Positions 1 to 8,940 of a stretch of DNA of 64,000 nucleotides are shown piece by piece. The DNA is from Climacteris rufus (lineage: Eukaryota; Chordata; Aves; Passeriformes; Climacteridae). The stretch is from positions 468,041 to 532,040 of the forward strand of contig VZRZ01004578.1 in NCBI GenBank assembly GCA_013398175.1, in the 5' to 3' direction. The translations under genes and the position numbers were made by a program. The notes below the pieces were generated by a model, which did no database searches, was not told where the DNA came from, and was given only the letters and a program-made list of their open reading frames with translations. Position 1 is the stretch's first letter; every line of letters starts with the position of its first letter.

Positions 1-3000
1 TATCCCTATTTGGTGAAACTATGTAATAGTAATTCAGTGAAAATTATTTCAGTATTCAATTCCTTTACTGAACTGTGACCTTCACTGCTTAGGTGTTTCT
101 TCTGAATAAATTTATTTATTTGAAGGATTTAAAATTGAGTCTTGAAGAGCTTACTACATTTATTTTTGTAGACTGTTAAAACCAAATATAATTATTACTT
201 TTAGTCCTTTTCAAGATAATTTATTCAATGTTGAATCCTTTTTTGAATCAAAAAGCATACCTCCATAGAGACAGAGTCCTTCAAAAAGCACCGTTCCAAG
301 GTTGCGGAAAGGTTTTATGTGAGAATATTTGTATTTTTAACCACATCCTTACATTTCAGATCTCTGTCTGCTTTTTCAAACAATGGATGTGTATTTATAG
401 TGTAAATAATCTCACTGAAGCAAACACAATGTGCTGTGCTACTCACATGTACAATATATAGCATCTCATGTCCACTTAGATTAGAATGCACAGCTTTTAA
501 CACTGCTCAAATATGACAGTGTATCTATGGGGAAGCATTGGCATCCAGAAGACACATTTTATAGGCAGAAAAATAATAGCAAGACCTAATAAGAAGAAAA
601 GAAATACAAAATTCTCCTCCTAATTTTTAGCTGTTTGGAATTTGAAGGTTTTTCCCCCTTTTCTACTTTACATTTGCCTGAGTTTATCCATGCACAAATG
701 AGAATGAACAAAAAAGCTGACACTGTATTCTGTAATTTCGTCTGCTTTGGATATAGTTATTGTTGAGGAGGATCATCTCTTATATCTGCTGTTGATATTT
801 TTGTGTGGTTTTGGAATACGTGTAAACAGCAGTATCTTTGCAGATGCAGGAATATCTGGAGAAGGTTCCTGAGAGTTGCTCAGTCACAGAAAGATATGCT
901 GTCTGAAATCTGTCTGTTGATCTACCTTTTATAATTTAGAGGGAGAATCTGAACATTTCATGCTTTTATTTAAGGTAGAATATATTACTTGTCTCTGCAG
1001 GTAATTATAATAGGAATATTTTTGCTGTGTTTAAAATTCTGAATTTTACTTGTTTGTCAGATTTCTGTGAGTGTTTTATCAAAACGTACATGTTTTTAGA
1101 AATTAGCATTCTTCCTTTTGTTTGCTTCTGTGTTAGCTTTTACAGAAACCTTTTCAGTTAGAGAATTGCACTGACCTTGCAAAATACCATATGTTGAGTG
1201 TGCTGTTCATCTCATAAGCATTAGTAGTCTTGAATGAACAGGTATTGTCTGTATCCTATGATAACTAAAGGAGTTAAATAGAGTCTATTTTGATTGCAGT
1301 GATAGAAATTAAACATTACAAATAAATTACTCTCTTTTTTGTTAAGAAGCATTATTTCTTTGTGACTTCAGATACATGTGCAGACATGTGGGTGTGTACA
1401 TCAAACAAATTCAGGAGTTTTTTTAGAAACTGGCTTAAATTCTGAAATCATAGAAAGTCTTAGTCCTGGCCAATTGTGCATTCTTAACTCTTATATTGCA
1501 GTATATGTTGGTAAGGGAGTGAACTCAATCGTGTAGTAGTCTCACCAAAACCAGAGAGTAGGAAAAGTAAATAAAAGATGAATATTTCACCCTAACACTC
1601 AGTTTCTTTGCTTTGGCAGTTTAATATGGACTTTACACGTAGTTTTAACTACTTAGGTAGTTTAGCTCCTTTTTATTTTTGTGGTAAATTGCAAAGTACA
1701 AGAATACAGAAAACACTCCATCACAAGTAAAGAAAGGAAAATAAAAGATATGGCAGTGGATCATATAAAGTTTCTACTTAAGCATATATTTAGATGGTTA
1801 TATATACCAAAGTGTATATTTATGCAATTCAGAATTAAGTGAAGAGGTGTAAGCAAATAATTCACATGGATCCTTACAATATTCTGTATCAGCTATAGCA
1901 AAATCCAGCATGTTAATAACAGTTTTTTGCACCTAGGTATTAAAAATATTGGGATGTGAAAATTAGAGAAAATTGGCATAGTTGCACTGAGGTTAGTGAG
2001 AGGATAGCTGTTCATAAGAGTTCAGAATATGTGTCCCCTCAGTTTTCAGCTTGCACTTGTTTTGTTTTATTTTAAATAAAAATGCCAGATGGTAATTGTC
2101 CATTGTTGTGCATTTTAGGTCCCAAAGAGTTATTTTCTTCTATTTAAAAGTAGTTTCAAAATCAGAAATCATGTTCTTCTTCAACTGTTTTTTACTTTCC
2201 TGAAACTTTAAAATGTATTGTCTTCTGCTGTTAGAAATTACTGCAAACAGGTGTGTTGAATGAGAGAGCTGAGGAATCCTAGACTGGAACTGTGGGAGTG
2301 AATTCTACGTGCCCTCTTAGGGTTCAGAACTGCGGCGGTACTACCATGCTCAAATATCTGCAGAGTGTTTCAACAGCAGCATTGCTGCAAGACAGGGAAG
2401 CTGACTGCCTTCTGAATTCTCTTATTACTTCTGTATTCTATTCTTTTTATGGACTAAATGCCTTTCGGAGAATATTTTTTTCTGGTTTTAAAATGCTTTT
2501 CTGGCATTTTCCTGGCCTTTGGCTCCAGAATTATTTCTGTATTTTATTTATTGTGCTTGGTGCTCACCCGTCCTTTTAAACATATTAGAAAACACTTGAG
2601 ACCAATGCATGTGTAAGGAATTGGGCCCTGATTAGCACTTTTTGAAAAAGCAACAGATAAATTACCCTCTGAGAAAAAATTGACTTAAAGGAGAGATGAA
2701 ACATGCAATGGCCATCTTAAGGTTCACCACAACCCCTGTACTAGATGGACTACTTTCCTACTTCATCTTAAAAGATCAGGCTGAAGTAGTTAGAGGCTGC
2801 ATTAAGATGGAATTGCAAAGGTGAATACATAATGCAGTACTGACCGTAATATTGTTACCTTTCTACAAAAAAAAAAAAAAAGAAGAAATGTTTCAAAGAG
2901 TATTCATATTACAATGAAAGAAGATTCTTTATATTTTGCAGAAAAGACATTTCAGAATATATTAGCAGCTGCGTACAAAAAGAAGCTCGACTTGTACTTA

Positions 3001-4345
3001 TTGTACTCCCAATTGAAGAAGACCTCAGCTTTGTTAACATGATAATACATATTTTCTTCATATCACATAGGAGAAGAAGTGCCTCTTTTCTGGCTTTCTT
3101 TCAGTATTGTACCATGGAAGGACACAGGACACATTTCAGCATCACTTGCTGCAGAATTCACCTGACAAGGAGGCACTTTTTTTACTCAGTTACTGAAAAT
3201 TCATAATCCATGTTTTCTACCTTGACATTCTTATAAATGATCTACATTCCATTAGCATTGTGATTTTTTTAAGCTTCTTTTACAAAACTGAAGGGAAATG
3301 TGTACAACTATGTTTTCTGCTTTGCAATGAAAGTGTGCATTTATCACTTAGGTACATGTAAGTCACTTCTGTGAATTGAGCCCTTGGAGTAAATGTGTTT
3401 TGATGTAATGGCCATCTGTTCATGAATATCACATTTGCTAGTTTAACAAATAGTTTGATATAGATAAACACATAGTTTGGTGATATCATATAGTTTCACA
3501 GGTAGCCATGCAATAGCCAAGTTTTATATTTTCCATAAGCCAATTATCAAGCTGCGATGGAGGTCTCAAGGTTTTTGTTGTTGCTTTAAAAAATTAATCT
3601 CTAACATTTAGTCTCTGAATGCTTCTTTTTTCAAAATGGTAAATGCAGGACCCACATCAGATCGTAACAGGAGGCAAACTGTATCCTAGTCATTTCAGGA
3701 AGCAGTCAGACTTCTCTTTTCACCTTGCAAAAATGCAAGCTGTTCTGCTCTCAGATGGACCCAGTACAGACAGCCACCAGGACACCCTGGGAACAGCTGA
3801 CCTGACCCTCTTGCCCTGTATAGCATCATTAGAGTCAGGTATCAGTGACACAGAAATGGTGCCTGAAGCTGTAGCTAAAGCCAGTTTGCAAGAAAAGACA
3901 GAACTGGCAAGATAGAATGGGTCAAGCCAGTGATTCTGAGTGCCTTGGTCTGACGGGTGCAGGTCAGCTGCAACGTGTTATACATACATATGTAGTGCTG
4001 TAAATATAGCTCAGTACCAGGCCATTTTTTAAGTTGATAAAAACTAGTTTAGTAGGCTCTTTATTTGATTTTAGTTCTGATATTATGGTATTTACTGTGG
4101 TCCTGGCACATATTTTACCTCTGAAGTCAAAGTTTATTCTTCAGTATCACTGATATCAAACTATAACCATGATGGAGTATGTGGATTTATAGAAGGACTG
4201 TGAGAGTGATGGTAAGTTTGGTTTTTGGATGTATCTTCAAAATTTGTCTTCATGGTTACTGTTTTTAGTGCAGGAGACAGCAATGTAAAATGTGCATTTT
4301 TGATAACTTTTTCTTGTTCCCCCCACCTCCCCTCCTGTATTTTAG
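1..4345 (+). other. TSHZ1: TSHZ1 intron 1 (3' part)
   Basis: This AT-rich stretch lies upstream of the TSHZ1 exon and contains only short unrelated open frames. It ends in a good 3' splice site: a pyrimidine-rich run followed by TTTTAG at 4340-4345. In known TSHZ genes a short first coding exon, beginning MPRRKQQAPRR, is separated from the main exon by a long intron, so exon 1 should be further left, outside the window. The reading frame of the exon stays open leftward into the intron to about 4225, with an ATG at 4252. A 90-codon open frame at 3643-3915 has no recognisable product. An A-run lies near 2867-2881. I see no transposon or RNA gene here. Confidence 0.85.
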
Positions 4346-4346
4346 C
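4310..4346 (+). promoter_or_regulatory. TSHZ1: 3' splice acceptor of TSHZ1 main exon
   Basis: A pyrimidine tract rich in C and T runs into TATTTTAG, and the exon starts at 4346 with CA. The frame requires one base from exon 1 to complete the first codon (G+CA, Ala), followed by TAT for Tyr. This matches the Ala-Ala-Tyr-Val-Pro junction of mammalian TSHZ1. The ATG at 4252 and the TTG at 4225 in the same frame are intronic and are probably not used as starts in the spliced mRNA. Confidence 0.9.
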
Positions 4347-7300
4347 ATATGTTCCTGAGGAAGAATTGAAAGCAGCAGAAATAGATGAAGACAGCGTGGA
4401 AGATGATGGGCTGTCTCTGGACATCCAGGAGAATGAGTATTTGTGCAATGAAGAAGCGGAGATCAAAGAGGCTCAAAGCTACCAGAACTCCCCAGTCAGC
4501 ACTGCAACTAATCAGGATGCAGGCTATGGTTCGCCATTTAGTGAAAACAGCGATCAGCTGGCCCATTTCAAAAGCACTTCCTCTAAAGAAGAGAAAGAGG
4601 ATCCTCAGTGCACAGACAATGTTTCCTATCCACAGGACAGCTTGGCACAAATAAAAGCTGTGTATGCAAATTTGCTTTCAGAGACTTGCTGGTCCAGTTT
4701 AGCTTTGGACTTAAAGAAATCCAATCCAACCACCAGCAATAATGGAATCAGCCAGAATGAAAATACCCCTAGTACTGACACCAATGCCAGTTCCCAGAGT
4801 GCTTGTACTACCAGTACCAACACTAGCACCAGTACAACCACCAGTAGTACTAGTAACAGTAATAGCAACAGTGGTGGCTCAGGTTACGACTGGCACCAAG
4901 CTGCATTAGCTAAAACTTTGCAGCAGACCTCGTCGTACGGACTTCTCCCAGAGCCGAGTCTTTTCAGCACAGTGCAGCTTTACCGGCAAAACAATAAACT
5001 CTATGGGTCTGTGTTCACTGGCGCCAGCAAGTTCCGTTGCAAAGACTGCAGTGCAGCCTACGACACACTGGTGGAGCTAACAGTGCACATGAATGAAACT
5101 GGACATTACCGTGATGACAACAGAGATAAAGAAGCTGATAAGACCAAACGGTGGTCAAAGCCTAGGAAACGGTCGCTTATGGAAATGGAAGGCAAAGAGG
5201 ATGCCCAGAAAGTGCTGAAGTGCATGTACTGTGGGCATTCGTTTGAGTCTTTGCAAGACCTCAGCGTCCATATGATAAAAACAAAGCATTACCAGAAAGT
5301 GCCTCTGAAGGAGCCAGTACCAGCCATCACCAAATTGGTCCCTTCTACCAAAAAGCGAGCACTTCAGGACTTAGCTTCACCTTGTTCACCTGAGCCAACA
5401 GGGATCACTGCAGAAGCTTCACTAAGTGAGTCTGCAAAGGATCAGAAAACTGCCAACCCCTATGTGACTCCGAACAACCGCTATGGCTATCAAAATGGTG
5501 CTAGCTACACTTGGCAGTTTGAGGCACGCAAAGCCCAAATACTGAAATGCATGGAATGTGGCAGTTCCCATGATACTTTGCAGCAGCTCACTGCTCACAT
5601 GATGGTCACTGGTCATTTCTTGAAGGTGACCAATTCTGCTTCCAAAAAAGGCAAACAGCTAGTGTTGGACCCTGTGGTGGAGGAGAAAATACAGTCTATA
5701 CCTCTTCCACCCACCACCCACACAAGGCTACCAGCCTCCAATATTAAAAAGCAGCCTGATTCCCCAGTGGGCTCCACAAACTCAGAGGAAAAGAAAGACC
5801 TAGAGAAGGAAAGGTTGGTGGTCACTGAAACAGAGAAAAAGATTAAAGAAGAGAATGACGACTCAGCAGAGAAATTTGAGCCAACAACTTTGTATCAGTA
5901 CCTCCGAGAGGAGGACCTAGATGATAGTCCTAAAGGCGGAATAGACATACTGAAATCCCTGGAGAACACAGTGACAACAGCTATCAGCAAGGCCCAGAAC
6001 GGAGCCCCTTCCTGGGGAGGATATCCCAGTATTCATGCAGCTTACCAGCTCCCGGGAACAGTCAAACCCCTTCAGCCTGCGGTGCAGAGCGTTCAAATGC
6101 AGCCATCCTACGCAAGCAGTGTGAAATCGCTGTCGTCAGAACACAATGCACTCATCCACTCCCCGGGCAATCTCACACCCCCACCTCACAAGAGCAATGT
6201 ATCTGCTATGGAAGAACTAGTGGAGAAAGTTACAGGTAAAATCAACGTGAAGAAGGAAGAGAAGCCTTTGGAAAAGGAGAAGAGTTCTCCAGTCAAACCC
6301 ATGTCACCTGCTGCTAAAGAAAACAAGGACTTCCCAAAAGCAGAAGAAACAAATAGCAAACAGCAGCCAAAGAAGAGTTCTGAGTCAGAAGTTCAGAAGG
6401 TCAAAAGGGATAGTCCAGCAGAAGCACATACGCCAAATGGTACAGAGCCACTTAAAACAAAGGTTGCAAATGGCTGTAACAATTTAGGAATTATCACAGA
6501 TCATTCACCTGAGCCATCCTTCATTAATCCATTGAGTGCTTTACAGTCCATTATGAATACCCACTTAGGCAAAATTTCTAAGCCGGTAAGCCCCTCTCTG
6601 GACCCTTTGGCCATGCTGTACAAAATTAGTAACAGCATGTTGGACAAACCCATTTACCCAACCACTCCAGTCAAGCAGGCTGATGCTATTGACCGGTACT
6701 ACTATGAGAACAGCGATCAACCTATTGATTTAACTAAGTCCAAAAACAAGCCTCTTGTTTCCAGCGTGGCTGACTCTGCCTCGTCCCCGCTGAGGGAGAG
6801 TGCCCTGCTGGATATTTCTGATATGGTGAAGAACCTCACGGGGCGTTTGACACCCAAGTCTTCAACTCCGTCTACTGTGTCAGAGAAGTCTGATGCTGAT
6901 GGGAGCAGTTTTGAGGAAGCTCTGGATGAACTGTCACCAGTACACAAGAGGAAGGGCAGGCAGTCCAACTGGAACCCTCAGCATCTTCTGATCCTTCAAG
7001 CCCAGTTTGCTTCCAGCTTGAGGGAAACCCCAGAAGGCAAATACATTATGTCGGACCTAGGTCCACAAGAGCGGGTACACATCTCTAAGTTTACTGGTCT
7101 TTCCATGACCACAATTAGCCACTGGCTGGCCAATGTGAAGTATCAGTTAAGGAGGACAGGTGGAACTAAATTTTTAAAGAACTTGGACACAGGACATCCT
7201 GTTTTCTTTTGCAATGATTGTGCCTCTCAGTTCAGGACTGCTTCTACATACATAAGTCACTTAGAGACACATCTAGGGTTTAGTTTGAAGGATCTGTCAA

Positions 7301-7530
7301 AGTTGCCACTTAATCAGATTCAAGAACAGCAGAATGTTTCAAAAGTCCTCGCAAACAAGACTTTGGGCTCACTTGGAATTGCCGAGGAGGACTTAGGCTC
7401 CACATTCCAGTGTAAGCTCTGTAACCGAACTTTTGCAAGCAAGCATGCAGTCAAACTGCACCTTAGTAAAACACATGGCAAGTCCCCAGAGGACCATCTG
7501 ATCTATGTAACTGAGTTAGAAAAACAATAG
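4346..7530 (+). CDS. TSHZ1: Teashirt zinc finger homeobox 1, main (last) coding exon
   Basis: TSHZ1 is a nuclear transcription factor, mostly a repressor, needed in vertebrates for development of the middle ear, palate and olfactory bulb. This exon encodes 1061 residues; with about 13 from exon 1 the protein is about 1074, against 1077 in human. In that numbering, visible domains are an acidic N-terminus, a Ser/Thr/Asn tract (~165-205), zinc fingers at 245-267, 306-328 and 415-437, a PIDLT CtBP motif (~806), a homeodomain (882-952) and zinc fingers at 969-989 and 1036-1057. Fingers 1-3 have the wide C-x2-C...H-x5-H spacing typical of teashirt proteins. I chose TSHZ1 over TSHZ2 and TSHZ3 because of the YVPEEELKAAEID start, the DYGLLPEP-type region and the C-terminus ending HLIYVTELEKQ. 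The stop is TAG at 7528-7530. No frameshift or missing zinc ligand is seen. Paralogue confusion is very unlikely. Confidence 0.97.
4739..4885 (+). repeat. TSHZ1: Ser/Thr/Asn-rich coding tract with AGT/ACC/AAC trinucleotide repeats
   Basis: Inside the TSHZ1 exon, codons for Ser, Thr and Asn (AGT, AGC, ACC, ACT, AAC) alternate for about 45 residues, ending in Gly-Gly-Ser-Gly before the conserved YDWHQ motif. Mammalian TSHZ1 has a different low-complexity Pro/Ser/Thr stretch here. The tract is probably a disordered linker whose length drifts through trinucleotide slippage. Its antisense gives a spurious Val/Leu-rich open frame. Confidence 0.85.
5038..5616 (+). other. TSHZ1: TSHZ1 zinc fingers 1-3
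   Basis: Three C2H2-type fingers run from first Cys to last His at 5038-5106, 5221-5289 and 5548-5616. Each has C-x2-C, a hydrophobic core with a Leu-Val/Leu-His-Met pattern and a His-x5-His end, the wide spacing that defines the teashirt class. Basic linkers, including a KRWSKPRKRS stretch at about 5146-5175, follow finger 1 and could act as nuclear localisation signals. All zinc ligands are present. Confidence 0.93.
6721..6738 (+). other. TSHZ1: CtBP-binding-type motif PIDLTK
   Basis: The peptide Pro-Ile-Asp-Leu-Thr-Lys follows DRYYYENSDQ. PxDLS/T motifs recruit the CtBP co-repressor, and vertebrate TSHZ proteins are reported to bind CtBP. The motif is intact here, which supports a conserved repressor role. 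The binding itself is inferred from the family. Confidence 0.8.
6949..7161 (+). other. TSHZ1: TSHZ1 atypical homeodomain
   Basis: This segment encodes RKGRQSNWNPQHLLILQAQF and continues to the recognition-helix region TISHWLANVKYQLRRTG. The Trp in SHWLANVKYQ sits where canonical homeodomains have WFQNRR. The domain is about 71 residues long, slightly expanded as in vertebrate TSHZ1-3; Drosophila teashirt lacks it. It is intact and very close to the mammalian sequence. Confidence 0.94.
7210..7476 (+). other. TSHZ1: TSHZ1 C-terminal zinc fingers 4 and 5
   Basis: Finger 4 (7210-7272) reads C-x2-C ... H-x3-H, and finger 5 (7411-7476) reads C-x2-C ... H-x4-H in the CKLCNRTF...KTH context. They lie just after the homeodomain, which is the usual TSHZ order, and finger 5 is followed by the conserved C-terminal tail. 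Confidence 0.92.
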
Positions 7531-7572
7531 CGTCCAGGTAAGCAGCCAGGTATGCAAGTGACCACAGGAACA

Positions 7573-7580
7573 TTGCACTA
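7573..7580 (+). promoter_or_regulatory. Candidate miR-130/301/454 target site
   Basis: The word TTGCACTA, 43 nt after the stop, is an exact 8-mer match to the target of the miR-130/301/454 seed family. A weaker 7-mer (TGCACTA) occurs at 8821-8827. Seed matches are common by chance, so function is only inferred. Confidence 0.3.
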
Positions 7581-8662
7581 AACTTCTTCATAGTACTGCA
7601 CTAGGCCTGACCTGAGCCTCTGAAATCAGTCTTACTTTTGTTGCTGAACTGCCTATCTGGACCTTGGTTTTTCTTACACTTATTTTGTAGTTATATTTAT
7701 ATGCTCTTTGTCTGATCTGTGCATGGTTATTTTTTTGTTTCTGTTTTTATTTTTTGTGAGTCAAAGTCTGACCTTTATTTTCAACATCTGTCCTTGACGT
7801 TAAGCTATCTTTTGTAGAATATAGTGGGAGACACTATTGAGAGACATTAATTTAGCCGTAAAGAAAGACACAAAGAACAATGATAAAGAGACATCCTAAA
7901 ATTACAAAGTTGCCATGACAATAAAGGTCACAGAACCTGGTAGTGTCAAGTTTTAACCCTCTGAGAACTGTAATAGCATTTCTGTGCCTTTCCCAGTGAC
8001 TAAATAAGTAAATAAGGAAAAACAAAACAAAACAAAACGCTTAAAGGCATTTCAGTCAAATAAAAGCAGTGTCGAAAGCAGGACTTTTTTTTTTTTTTAA
8101 ATGAATGAGCTTCTTTTTTTTTTTTTTTAATGCAGAACTGGTTTGTGAAGATATTGTGCATGCAGTCCTTGGAAGAAGGAGAGCTGTGTAGTACTCAAGG
8201 GGTTAGGAAGCCACAACTGTATAAGTTAAATAATAATTAAAAAAAAGCAAACCAAGTTGCCACTATGCCCAAAACCTCTGGATGCTGAGAACTGCCACTT
8301 TTTGGCAAAAAAAAAAAAAAAAAAAAGTATGCAAGCTGTTATTTAAAACAAATGTAAAAATGCTCTTTTCATTCCTTTTTTTTTTTTTTTTTCCTGCACA
8401 CAACTGCGGTTTATAGTTATTTACAAATGTTAAGCTTTGGTACAAGCTGACCTTTCTATAGTGTGCTGCATTGGTAAATGAAAACAAAACAAAAAAAAAT
8501 GGGGCAAATGTTGGATTCTGTTCCTTGTAAATTGCCAGCATCAGCTTAAAAAAATACATGTTACATATCGTACCATTTTAAACTGTTCAACTTTCTTTGT
8601 ACCTTCTGGCTGTATGCTTTCTCTTTTAACTTTTTATATTGTCATTTTATATTCGATTTCTG

Positions 8663-8670
8663 TGTATATA
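8663..8670 (+). promoter_or_regulatory. Pumilio response element TGTATATA
   Basis: This is an exact match to the PUM1/PUM2 consensus UGUANAUA, 20 nt upstream of the first poly(A) signal. Pumilio proteins repress or destabilise mRNAs in the cytoplasm. The location in an AT-rich terminal 3' UTR is typical, but binding has not been shown. Confidence 0.5.
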
Positions 8671-8690
8671 ATGTAAAACCTCACTTTTTG

Positions 8691-8696
8691 AATAAA
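8691..8696 (+). terminator. TSHZ1: Poly(A) signal AATAAA (proximal)
   Basis: This canonical hexamer follows the Pumilio site. A T-containing stretch (AATTTAGTTCC) comes next. It is the best single candidate for the main TSHZ1 cleavage site. Confidence 0.6.
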
Positions 8697-8796
8697 ATTT
8701 AGTTCCTGCAGCTTGATATAAATAGAGGAATTTTACTGGCACCTGCATCTTTCCAGATGCATGTACTTAAAGGAACTATCTGACAAAAAAAAATTA

Positions 8797-8812
8797 AATA
8801 AATAAAAATAAA
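8797..8812 (+). terminator. TSHZ1: Overlapping AATAAA cluster (medial)
   Basis: Three AATAAA hexamers occur at 8797, 8801 and 8807 within an A-rich run. They are followed about 25 nt later by a T/GT-rich stretch (TTTTGATGTTTTATC), a plausible downstream element. This is an alternative end for the mRNA. Confidence 0.45.
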
Positions 8813-8914
8813 GCAAGCAATGCACTATGAATTATACATTTTGATGTTTTATCATTAATATTGTACAGTACATTTTGGTTCACACAATTAAATCCACTGT
8901 TTTCTCAAGTGTAA

Positions 8915-8920
8915 AATAAA
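8915..8920 (+). terminator. TSHZ1: Poly(A) signal AATAAA (distal)
   Basis: A further canonical hexamer is followed by a T/GT-containing stretch from about 8932. It may mark a longer 3' UTR form. Confidence 0.4.
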
Positions 8921-8940
8921 CCCACATGCAGTTCTTGATT

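Larger units (their letters stand above)
7531..8940 (+). other. TSHZ1: TSHZ1 3' UTR (3' end approximate)
   Basis: The region directly follows the TAG stop. It is AT-rich, with several T or A homopolymers (about 8082-8098, 8113-8128, 8307-8326 and 8378-8393) and an AAAAC-type short repeat near 8019-8038. Poly(A) signals lie at 8691-8696, 8797-8812 and 8915-8920, so cleavage could be near 8.71, 8.83 or 8.94 kb. The sequence alone does not show which is used. No intron or further coding is evident, although a strong donor-like site lies just after the stop. Confidence 0.75.

Noticed and set aside
4626..4868. Val/Leu-rich minus-strand open frame
   Set aside because: It is the antisense shadow of the TSHZ1 Ser/Thr/Asn repeat tract.
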